Positions 7,255 through 13,440 of a DNA stretch of 21,749 bases are shown here, piece by piece. Under the pieces are notes generated by a model. It saw only the letters and a program-made list of their open reading frames with translations, had not been told where the DNA came from and did not search any database. Source of the stretch: Actinomycetes bacterium. GTDB taxonomy: Bacteria > Actinomycetota > Actinomycetes > Actinomycetales > Microbacteriaceae. Each line of letters begins with the position of its first letter. Within the stretch, counting starts at the first letter, position 1. The translations under genes were made by a program, and so were the position numbers. The DNA lies in NCBI GenBank assembly GCA_030425055.1, contig JAUHVN010000014.1, positions 1-21,749 of the forward strand. The letters are read 5' to 3'.

Positions 7255-8087
7255 GCGCGGTCGGCGGCCCCACGTCGACGGGCGATGAGCAGCGCGGTGA
7301 CGACGCCGGCGAGCACGAGTCCACCGCCGACGGCCCACATCGTGGTCGTCGCCGCGGCGTCACGCTCGGCGAGGTAGCCGGCCGTACCCGAGGGCACACC
7401 GTCGGGGCTGGAGTGCAGGCCGGTCACGGTCTGCACGGCGAGGTCGAGGTTGCCGTCCTCGGCGCTGCCCCACGCGTACACGATCGTCAGCTCGCCTTCC
7501 GCGACGGTGACGTCGGCCGGGCCGAGCACAGGGTCGGTGGTTCCGGCCAGTGCGACCGACGCCGAGATGGTTCCCGCCGCGAGGTCGAGGCTGGCCTCAT
7601 CGGGGTTGGAAAGGTCGGTGATGACCGCGGTGTCACCGGCGAGGATGTCGACGGCGGGGGCCGCGGCGACGTGGCGCACCGTGAGGCGTCCCTCGCCGGC
7701 AGCGGTCGCCGACGTGTCGTTGACGAACGGCGTGAGCGACGGGTCGCCCGACTCGCTGAGGTGTGCGACGGCGGTGTAGTTCACCCCGGCGTCGAGGGTG
7801 AGGGATGCCGGACCGAGGATCGGCGAGCTCGCGTCCGCGGCATCCGGGGCGGTGATGGCCACCTCGTAGTCGCCGGCGGGCAGCGAGAGCGGGCCGGCCA
7901 GGTCGCCTGGAGCGAAGTCGTCGAGGGTGAGGTCGCCGTTGACGTACACGTCGACGGGGGTGTCGGGGATGCCGTGCAGCACCGAGAGCGTCGCCTCGTC
8001 GGCGGTGGTGTCCGCGCTCGCAGGCATTGCGATGCCCAGAGCCGCGACGACGCCTGCGGCGATGCCGGCTGCCGTTGTCTTGCGCAT
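7251..8087 (-). CDS. Secreted DUF4397 protein with C-terminal membrane anchor
   Basis: The 278-residue protein starts with a Sec signal peptide (hydrophobic 6-22, probable cut after PASA, residue 25). Two tandem DUF4397-like beta-domains follow: about 31-112 (starting EATLSVLHGIPDTPVDVYVNG) and about 131-222 (starting EGRLTVRHVAAAPAVDIL). A linker leads to a C-terminal hydrophobic helix (249-268) and the basic tail RRRGAADRA. This is the layout of a sortase substrate, but the motif before the helix reads YLAERDA, not LPXTG or LAXTG. Function is unknown; the domain is common on actinobacterial surfaces. ATG 8087 has a perfect AGGAGG six bases upstream, and a longer reading is not needed. It is first in an operon with sortase, sigma and anti-sigma genes. 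Confidence 0.88.
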   Translation of the reverse strand: MRKTTAAGIAAGVVAALGIAMPASADTTADEATLSVLHGIPDTPVDVYVNGDLTLDDFAPGDLAGPLSLPAGDYEVAITAPDAADASSPILGPASLTLDAGVNYTAVAHLSESGDPSLTPFVNDTSATAAGEGRLTVRHVAAAPAVDILAGDTAVITDLSNPDEASLDLAAGTISASVALAGTTDPVLGPADVTVAEGELTIVYAWGSAEDGNLDLAVQTVTGLHSSPDGVPSGTAGYLAERDAAATTTMWAVGGGLVLAGVVTALLIARRRGAADRA

Positions 8088-8212
8088 GAGTGTCCTCCTG
8101 TGTCCGACGGCCGGAGCCGCCGCTGGGTCGTGCACCGGGAGTGGTGCCTTCAGGAGGTTCTTTCCGGGCCGGGAGGGGGTTTGGATGCAGCCGAATGGAG
8201 ATTCTTCGCAGA
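8088..8212 (-). promoter_or_regulatory. Promoter and leader of the DUF4397-sortase-sigma operon
   Basis: Read on the minus strand, GCATCC (8188-8183) and CGGAAA (8166-8161), 16 bases apart, resemble a SigK-type ECF promoter (CCATCC and CCGAAT in mycobacteria), though the -10 match is weak. Downstream, CCTCCTG (8157-8151) is the exact complement of CAGGAGG (8100-8094), which contains the ribosome-binding site. A small hairpin (GCACC/GGTGC) lies between them. If transcription starts upstream of 8157, the leader could mask the ribosome site. All of this is inference. Confidence 0.35.
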
Positions 8213-9214
8213 TCAGCCTGGCGAGAGCTCGTCGAAGAACGCCAGGGTCGCGTCTGCGATCTGCGCGCGCGCGTCGTCGTGCGGGATCGTCGGCGTGCCG
8301 TCGCCGGCCTGCGGTCCGTAATCGCCGAACTGGGCATGCGATGCCCCGTCGACCACGACGAAGGTCGTGTCTGCGGGCAGGTCGGCGCGCGAAGCGTCGA
8401 TCTTCGCAGGGGTCGACAGGCCGTCCTCGGTCCCCGAGACCGACATCGCGGCGGCCGTCAGCGATCCGCTGATGTCGCCAGCGGGGTACGACGCGTACAG
8501 GAGCAGGCCGACGGCGGGGGCCGAGGCATCCTCATCGGCGTCGTCGGCCTGGAGGGCCGCGACAGTGCCGCCGAGCGAGTGCCCGCCGACGATCCAGGCA
8601 TGCGCCTCGGGCACGGCCGCCCGCGCGTCGTCGAACGCGCCGAGCGCGAGGAAGGCGATCCCCAGGGGCTGCTTCGCGATGACGACGGTGTGTCCGGCCT
8701 CGGCGATCGGCCGCAGGACGGCCGCGTAGGCGCGAGGGTCGACGAGTGCTCCGGGCTGGAAGAACAGCGCGGGGCCTTCGACCGGGTCGGTCGGCGTCAT
8801 CACGATGCGAGTGGCCGAATCGGCGACCGTCACGGTCGCGCCGCTGTCCATCGCGGTCAGCGCGGGCTCCTGCCCGGAGTACGGTCGCAGCCACGCCAGG
8901 AGCGCGACCCAGCCGACCGCGAGCAGGATCGCGACGATGCGCAGGGCTCGTCGCCAGCCGGGCCGCCCCACGCGAGGGCGAAGGGTGAAGACGATCGTCA
9001 CCACCGAGCCCGCGGCGGTCACCGCGAGCAGGATCGCGTACGCCGGATGCCCGTGAACGATGCCGCCCCACTGCGTGAGGCACGCCCAGGCCACGACCGC
9101 GAGGGCGGCGACGGCCACGCCGAAGGCGATCCACGACACCGCGTCGCGGCGGGGTGCCGGCGCGGCATCCGCAGCCGGATCGGGCGAGGGTGCATCCAAA
9201 CCGGACTCCGCCAC
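8213..9214 (-). CDS. Membrane-anchored alpha/beta hydrolase
   Basis: The protein has 333 residues. A soluble Ala/Pro-rich start is followed by three hydrophobic helices (about 28-47, 58-77, 92-109), and then an alpha/beta hydrolase domain, probably extracellular. The domain has the start FFQPGALVDPRAY, the nucleophile elbow GGHSLGG (Ser213), a candidate Asp264 in GTEDG, and His293 in GASHAQFGDYG. The GASHAQFGDYG end is typical of the alpha/beta hydrolase-5 group. The substrate is unknown. GTG 9214 follows AAGGGG by six bases; the frame is open far upstream, but that part overlaps the divergent oxidoreductase gene and is not coding. It ends 125 bases before the DUF4397 start and is divergent from the MDR gene across 54 bp. 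Confidence 0.85.
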   Translation of the reverse strand: MAESGLDAPSPDPAADAAPAPRRDAVSWIAFGVAVAALAVVAWACLTQWGGIVHGHPAYAILLAVTAAGSVVTIVFTLRPRVGRPGWRRALRIVAILLAVGWVALLAWLRPYSGQEPALTAMDSGATVTVADSATRIVMTPTDPVEGPALFFQPGALVDPRAYAAVLRPIAEAGHTVVIAKQPLGIAFLALGAFDDARAAVPEAHAWIVGGHSLGGTVAALQADDADEDASAPAVGLLLYASYPAGDISGSLTAAAMSVSGTEDGLSTPAKIDASRADLPADTTFVVVDGASHAQFGDYGPQAGDGTPTIPHDDARAQIADATLAFFDELSPG

Positions 9215-9232
9215 GGAATACCCCTTCGCTCC

Positions 9233-9246
9233 TCGGTGCACACCGA
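9233..9246. promoter_or_regulatory. Inverted repeat in a divergent promoter region
   Basis: TCGGTG-CA-CACCGA, perfect 6-bp arms, sits near the middle of the 54-bp gap between the hydrolase and oxidoreductase genes. A second pair, CCTTCG (9223-9228) and CGAAGG (9244-9249), nests around it. The position suits an operator acting on both genes. No regulator gene is adjacent, so the binding protein is unknown. Confidence 0.4.
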
Positions 9247-9268
9247 AGGATACCCAGAAGGGACGATC

Positions 9269-10258
9269 ATGCGAGCACCCACCGATGTCTACTCGTACCG
9301 CTATACCCGCTACGGCGATGCCGACGTGCTCCACCGACATCAGGTGCCGCTGCCGCGCCCCGGTCACGGCGAGGTGCTCGTCGACGTCGTCACGTCGGGC
9401 ATCAACCACATGGAGGTCTTCCTGCGCAACGGCAAGGAGGACACGTGGCACGACGACCCGTGGCCGCGAGGCTCGGGCAGCGACTTCGCGGGGATCGTCC
9501 GCGAGATCGGCGACGGGGTCGTCGGGTTCTCGGTCGGCGACGACGTGATCGGCCACGTGCGCACCGGCGCGCACGCCACCCACCTCGTCGTTCCCGCCAC
9601 GCACCTGGTGCGCAAGCACCGCAGCATCGAGTGGGAGGTCGCCGGCGGACTGTTCCTCGCCGCCGCGACGGCCCTCGACACCCTCGACGATCTGAAGATC
9701 GGTGCCGACGACACCGTCGTCATCTCGGCCGCGGCGGGCGGCGTCGGCAGCATCGAAGCGCAGGTCGCGCGGCACCGCGGCGCCCGCGTCATCGGCACGT
9801 GCGGCGAGCGCAACTTCGACTATCTGCGACAGCTCGGCATTATCCCGGTGCGGTACGGCGACGGCATCGTCGAGCGGATCGAACGCGTCTCCCGAAGACC
9901 CGTCACCGCCTACATCGACAACTTCGGCAAGGACGGCCGAGAGGTCGCCGAAGCGCTCGGTGTCCCCGCGGAGCGCTATCGGTCGAGCGAGGACCGGCGC
10001 GACGTCGAGCTGGCGCTGCTGCGCGACGATCCCGACTCGGTCGCCCACGCGACGCGCATGCTGCAGCAGGCGGCCGACCTCGCCGCCGGCGGCGCGTTCC
10101 GGCTGCTGGTGTCGGGCCTGTACTCGATCGAGGACGTCGTCGAGGCCTATGAGGACCTGCACCGGCTGCACTCCCGCGGCAAGATCGTGCTCGCCACCAA
10201 CCCCGTGACGCGCGTGCGGATGCTGCGCGCGCGGGAGCTCTTCGAGGCCATGCCGTAG
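9269..10258 (+). CDS. Zinc-independent MDR-family NAD(P)-dependent oxidoreductase (quinone oxidoreductase-like)
   Basis: The product has 329 residues with a GroES-like N-terminal fold (about 25-110, PRPGHGEVLVDVVTSGIN) and a Rossmann domain. The cofactor-binding loop is AAAGGVGS (154-161). The Cys/His zinc ligands of alcohol dehydrogenases are absent, so it should be a reductase of the quinone oxidoreductase type, acting in the cytoplasm. AAGGG six bases upstream supports ATG 9269; the frame continues upstream but crosses the divergent hydrolase gene. A strong hairpin follows 15 bases after the stop. The true substrate cannot be read from the sequence. Confidence 0.88.
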   Translation: MRAPTDVYSYRYTRYGDADVLHRHQVPLPRPGHGEVLVDVVTSGINHMEVFLRNGKEDTWHDDPWPRGSGSDFAGIVREIGDGVVGFSVGDDVIGHVRTGAHATHLVVPATHLVRKHRSIEWEVAGGLFLAAATALDTLDDLKIGADDTVVISAAAGGVGSIEAQVARHRGARVIGTCGERNFDYLRQLGIIPVRYGDGIVERIERVSRRPVTAYIDNFGKDGREVAEALGVPAERYRSSEDRRDVELALLRDDPDSVAHATRMLQQAADLAAGGAFRLLVSGLYSIEDVVEAYEDLHRLHSRGKIVLATNPVTRVRMLRARELFEAMP

Positions 10259-10273
10259 CGATCCGGAGCAGCA

Positions 10274-10308
10274 CGAAGGCCCGGCACCATGAGGATGCCG
10301 GGCCTTCG
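10274..10308. terminator. Strong hairpin, probable bidirectional terminator
   Basis: CGAAGGCCCGGC (10274-10285) and GCCGGGCCTTCG (10297-10308) are a perfect 12-bp stem around an 11-base loop. It lies between the 3' ends of the plus-strand oxidoreductase and a minus-strand gene remnant, so it can serve both. There is no T-run, as is common in GC-rich actinobacteria. Confidence 0.75.
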
Positions 10309-10316
10309 TACTGCCG

Positions 10317-10520
10317 CTACTTGACGGTGACCTTCAGCACCTTCGACGACGTGGCGCCGGCGGCGTTGGAGAACTCCGCGACGTACGTGTACGTCCCGGG
10401 CGACTTCCCCGCGAGATACGTCGACGCGTGCTGCGCGTTCGGGCTCGCCGCGACGAGGGACTGCTCGTCGATCAGCGCTCCGTTCTCGTACAGCCGGTAC
10501 GTCGTGCCGTTCGTCCCCCC
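10317..10520 (-). pseudogene. 3' remnant of a secreted carbohydrate-active protein
   Basis: On the minus strand a stop at 10319-10317 ends a domain of about 65 residues that starts near GGTNGTTYRLYENGALI and ends in VLKVTVK. The pattern of a Tyr-rich beta-sandwich (YRLYENG, PGTYTYVAEFSNAAG) is typical of Ig/Fn3-like accessory domains at the C-terminus of secreted chitinases and other glycoside hydrolases. The rest of the gene is missing: to the right of about 10520, sequence of another gene on the opposite strand begins. It is therefore a truncated relic with no start or signal peptide. The exact enzyme class cannot be told. Confidence 0.65.
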
Positions 10521-10977
10521 GCCGCCGCCGGAGTGCAGCTGGCGATCGAACCGCTGCACCCGATGTACGCGTCGGACCGCTGCGTCGTATCGACCCTCGA
10601 CCAGGCGCTCGACATCGCCGCCGCGTTCGACCCGTCTGTGGTCGGCGTGACGGTCGACACCCTCCACATCTCGTGGGACCCCGACGTGATCGCCGCCATC
10701 GAGCGGGCGGGCCGCGAGGGCCGCATCGCGACGTACCAGGTGTGCGACTGGAAGACCCCACTGGCCGCGGACGTGCTGCTGAGCCGCCGCTACCCCGGCG
10801 ACGGCGTGATCGACTTCGGTCCGATGACCCGCGCCGTCATGGAGAGCGGATACGACCGCGACATCGAGGTCGAGATCTTCAACGCCGACATCTGGGCCAA
10901 GGGCGTCGACAGTGCGCGAGACCGCCGAGGGCTTCGCGGCCGCGGTCTCGCCCCACCTCGCGCCGGTGCGGGCGTGA
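10521..10977 (+). pseudogene. 3' remnant of a sugar-phosphate isomerase/epimerase (TIM-barrel), frameshifted
   Basis: From about 10530 the plus strand encodes the second half of a xylose-isomerase-like TIM-barrel protein: LAIEPLHPMYASDRC, then GVTVDTLHISWDP and IEVEIFNADIWA. The metal- and substrate-binding Glu (AIEPLHP), Asp/His (VDTLHISWDP) and Glu (VEIFN) are present. The first half is missing, and no start codon suits the fragment. Near 10910 the frame breaks: the real tail VRETAEGFAAAVSP, ending at TGA 10975-10977, is in another frame. A loss of one AC from an ACAC run (GTCGACAC to GTCGAC) would explain it. So it is both truncated and frameshifted. The intact LacI gene just downstream may once have regulated it. 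Confidence 0.75.
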
Positions 10978-11021
10978 CCCGATGCGGGTGCCGCCTCCCG
11001 GATGCCGCCGCCCCTCGCCCC

Positions 11022-11027
11022 TAGACT
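11022..11027 (+). promoter_or_regulatory. Candidate -10 of the LacI gene at 11035
   Basis: TAGACT ends seven bases before GTG 11035 and matches the TAGNNT pattern of leaderless promoters seen elsewhere in this window. It also decides the start codon, since no ribosome-binding site is visible. Confidence 0.5.
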
Positions 11028-11034
11028 CGGGCCT

Positions 11035-12078
11035 GTGAGCGGACCGACGAGCCCGAACCGCGGGGCCATCACCCTCCACGACGTCGCGCGCGAAGCGGGC
11101 GTGTCGCTGGCGACGGCGTCGCGCGTGCTCAACGGCTCGACGCGCAAGGTCGCCGAGGCCTACGCCGTGCGCGTGCAGGCGGCCGCCGACAAGCTCGGCT
11201 ACACCGCCAACCTGTCGGCGCAGGCGACCGCGCGCGGCACGGCCGCGATCGTGGCGCTGCTGGTCGCCGACATCGCCGACCCCTACTTCGGCCAGATCGC
11301 CGCGGGCGTCGCACGCGGAGCGGATGCCGCAGGTCTCGTCGTCACGATCGGCATCACCGAGCGCGACCCGCAGCGCGAGGTGCGCCTGGTGCGCGCCCTG
11401 CGCGGGCAGCGGCCGCGCGGCCTCATCCTCGCGGCATCCCGCACCGACGCCGAGGACTCGGCCGGCCTGCGCGGAGAGCTCGACGCCTTCGCCGCGACCG
11501 GCGCCCGCGTGGTCGCCCTCGGCCGCGTCGACGGCGACGCCGGCGGGCTGCGCGCCGTGCCGCTCGACAACCGGGCGGGTGCCGCGGCGCTCGGCGAGCA
11601 GCTCGGCACCCTCGGCTACCGCGACGCCGTCGTGCTCGGCGCCGCCGAGGGTGTGCGCACGTCGGACGACCGCATCGCCGGCTTCGTCGAGGGGTTCGTC
11701 CGCGCGGGCGGCGCGTCGCCGCGCATCGAACGCGGCGCCTTCACGCGCGACGCCGGCTACGAGACGGCGACGCGCCTGCTCGGCGAGGGTCTCCCCGACG
11801 GCACGCTGCTGTTCGGCGTGAGCGACGTCGTCGCGATCGGCGCGATGTCGGCCGTGCGCGATGCCGGCCGCCGCATCGGCCCCGACATCGCGGTCGCCGG
11901 GTTCGACGATGTCGCGACGGGTCGCGACATCCGCCCCGGCCTCACGACCGTGCGCGTGCCCCTCGAAGAGGTCGGCGTGCGCGCCCTGCAGGCGGTCGTC
12001 GCCGACGAGTGGGATGCCGCACCCGCGGCGCTGCCCGTCGAGGTCATCGTGCGCGGCAGCACACCGAGTCGCGGCTGA
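11035..12078 (+). CDS. LacI-family transcriptional regulator
   Basis: The 347-residue regulator has the LacI helix-turn-helix at about 11-57 (ITLHDVAREAGVSLATASRVLNG) with its hinge region, and a periplasmic-binding-protein-like sugar domain (about 68-345) that includes GVSDVVAIGAMSAVRDAG and VAGFDDV. It should repress sugar genes and be released by a sugar or sugar-phosphate. GTG 11035 is chosen over an upstream in-frame ATG at 11002 because the latter precedes the -10-like TAGACT. Its former targets are probably the decayed genes around it: the isomerase remnant upstream and the truncated gene behind the perfect operator at 12084. It may now be an orphan or act elsewhere. Confidence 0.9.
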   Translation: MSGPTSPNRGAITLHDVAREAGVSLATASRVLNGSTRKVAEAYAVRVQAAADKLGYTANLSAQATARGTAAIVALLVADIADPYFGQIAAGVARGADAAGLVVTIGITERDPQREVRLVRALRGQRPRGLILAASRTDAEDSAGLRGELDAFAATGARVVALGRVDGDAGGLRAVPLDNRAGAAALGEQLGTLGYRDAVVLGAAEGVRTSDDRIAGFVEGFVRAGGASPRIERGAFTRDAGYETATRLLGEGLPDGTLLFGVSDVVAIGAMSAVRDAGRRIGPDIAVAGFDDVATGRDIRPGLTTVRVPLEEVGVRALQAVVADEWDAAPAALPVEVIVRGSTPSRG

Positions 12079-12083
12079 GGTCA

Positions 12084-12095
12084 GGAAACGTTTCC
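12084..12095. promoter_or_regulatory. Perfect LacI-type operator
   Basis: GGAAACGTTTCC is a perfect 12-bp palindrome with the central CG of LacI-family operators. It begins five bases after the upstream lacI stop codon and ends four bases before a CAGACT -10-like hexamer (12100-12105), as expected for a repressor site over a promoter. The promoter now leads only into a 46-residue remnant. Confidence 0.65.
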
Positions 12096-12125
12096 CCGCC
12101 AGACTGCGGACGGGAAGGCATCGAC

Positions 12126-12266
12126 ATGGGCAGCAGAGCGAAGGGCGTCACGATCGCCGACGTCGCCGCGCGGGCGGGTGTCTCGCTGCTGCTGCCCCCG
12201 CATCTGCGCGACGACGCCCTCGCGACGCTGCCGCACCGCCGCAACGGCGTGCTGCGCACGCCCTGA
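12126..12266 (+). pseudogene. Chimeric remnant: LacI N-terminus joined to an unrelated C-terminus
   Basis: ATG 12126, with GGGAAGG as a good ribosome site seven bases upstream, opens a 46-residue frame. The first 20 residues (AKGVTIADVAARAGVS) are a LacI helix-turn-helix start. The sequence then jumps at about base 12184 to LLLPPHLRDDALATLPHRRN and a stop, which is not LacI-like but has strong GC3 and looks like the genuine end of another protein. The second recognition helix is lost, so DNA binding is not expected. An in-frame deletion that removed most of a lacI gene, and any genes after it, explains this. The promoter and operator upstream are intact, so the microORF may still be transcribed. 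Confidence 0.7.
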
Positions 12267-12279
12267 CCCCGGCCCGGGG
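12267..12279. terminator. Short GC hairpin between convergent stops
   Basis: CCCCG (12267-12271) and CGGGG (12275-12279) pair around three bases and fill the 14-base gap between the remnant's stop and the glycerate kinase stop. The stem is short and has no T-run, so terminator activity is uncertain. Confidence 0.3.
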
Positions 12280-12280
12280 C

Positions 12281-13402
12281 TCAGCGCGCGGCGAGCGCCG
12301 CACCGGCCGCGCGCAGCCACTGCGCGGGGTCGGCCATCGCGGCCTCGCCCGATCCGGCGAGCTCGGTGAGCGAGACGGATGCCGCGAACGCCGTCGCGTC
12401 GGCGTCCGGCGCGATGCGGCCGGCGACCAGCATCGCCGGGGTTCCGGATGCCGCGGCGACCGCGGCGACGTGCGCCGGCACCTTGCCGGCCGCCGACTGG
12501 CCGTCGTACGAGCCCTCGCCGGTCACCACGACGTCGGCGGCCGCGATCGCCGCGTCGAGGCCGATGAGATCGGCGACGGCCGCGGATCCGGGCACCAGCT
12601 GCGCACCCCACGCGAGGAGGCCGAACCCGGTGCCTCCGGCGGCTCCGGCGCCCGGGGTCGCGGGATCAGCGGGCAGCAGCGCAGCCAGCCGAGCGAGACC
12701 GTCGTCGAGCACGGTGATGTCGTCCGGCCCCGCGCCCTTCTGCGGGCCGAAGACGGCGGCGGCGCCGCGATCGCCGAGCAGCGGGTTGGTGACGTCGCTC
12801 AGCACGATGACGCGGCCGGCCGGCAGCAGACGGATGCCGGTGAGATCGACGGTCGCGAGATCGGCGAGGCCGCGTCCGCCGTCGGCGATCGGTCGGCCCG
12901 CGGCATCCGCGAACCGGGCGCCGAGCTCGGCGAGCATCCCGATGCCGCCGTCGGTCGAGGCGCTCGACCCGATGCCGAGGACGAGCCGCGAGACCCCGCG
13001 GTCGAGGGCGGCGCGGATCGCCTGACCGAACCCGCGGGTGCCGGCGTCGAGCGGTCTGAGCTCGGGCGGCGAGCCGAGCAGCTCGATGCCGCTCGTGCTC
13101 GCGAGCTCGACGACGCCGATGCCGTGCGGGTCAGCGGGGGTCGGCGGCAGCAGCAGCCACGACGCGTCGACCGGGCGGCCGTGCGGGCCGGTGACGGCCA
13201 CCGGCATGCGGCGCGCACCGGCGACCGCCGCAGCGAACGCGTCGAGCGTGCCTTCTCCGCCGTCTGCCATCGGGCGCGGCACCACGACGTCGTCGGAGGC
13301 ACCGGCTTCACCGCGCCACCCTGCGGAAAGGGCCTCGGATGCCGCCGCCGCGCCGATCGTGCCCTTGAACGAGTCGAGGGCGACGACGACGGTGCGGGGC
13401 AT
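12281..13402 (-). CDS. Glycerate kinase
   Basis: It phosphorylates D-glycerate (glycerate 2-kinase, GarK/GlxK family) and feeds lower glycolysis. The 373-residue product has the family start VVVALDSFKGTIGA, the glycine-rich MADGGEGT (about 45-52 of this reading), GIGSSASTDGGIGML in the middle, and VVTGEGSYDGQSAAGKVP near the C-terminus, all conserved in this fold. ATG 13402 starts right before the conserved strand and lies six bases after GACAAT; an ATG at 13420 would add six residues with no family support. It lies downstream of the GalR-like gene on the same strand, but a separate LacI-type operator sits between them, so it may have its own control. Confidence 0.9.
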   Translation of the reverse strand: MPRTVVVALDSFKGTIGAAAASEALSAGWRGEAGASDDVVVPRPMADGGEGTLDAFAAAVAGARRMPVAVTGPHGRPVDASWLLLPPTPADPHGIGVVELASTSGIELLGSPPELRPLDAGTRGFGQAIRAALDRGVSRLVLGIGSSASTDGGIGMLAELGARFADAAGRPIADGGRGLADLATVDLTGIRLLPAGRVIVLSDVTNPLLGDRGAAAVFGPQKGAGPDDITVLDDGLARLAALLPADPATPGAGAAGGTGFGLLAWGAQLVPGSAAVADLIGLDAAIAAADVVVTGEGSYDGQSAAGKVPAHVAAVAAASGTPAMLVAGRIAPDADATAFAASVSLTELAGSGEAAMADPAQWLRAAGAALAAR

Positions 13403-13426
13403 GCGCCCATTGTCGCGCATCGGGCG

Positions 13427-13440
13427 GGAAAGCGCTATCC
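13427..13440. promoter_or_regulatory. LacI-type operator ahead of glycerate kinase
   Basis: GGAAAGCGCTATCC matches its reverse complement at 12 of 14 positions around AGCGCT. It lies 12 bases upstream of a candidate -10 (GACAAT, minus strand 13414-13409) of the glycerate kinase gene, i.e. over the -35 region, and overlaps the stop codon of the upstream lacI gene. Its core (AGCGCT) differs from the galactose operators (GACGTG/T), so a different LacI protein may bind it. Confidence 0.5.

Noticed and set aside
8090..9268. Open reading upstream of the MDR oxidoreductase in the same frame
   Set aside because: It lies antisense to the membrane hydrolase and lacks any motif; AAGGG before ATG 9269 and the GroES-like start fix the real N-terminus.
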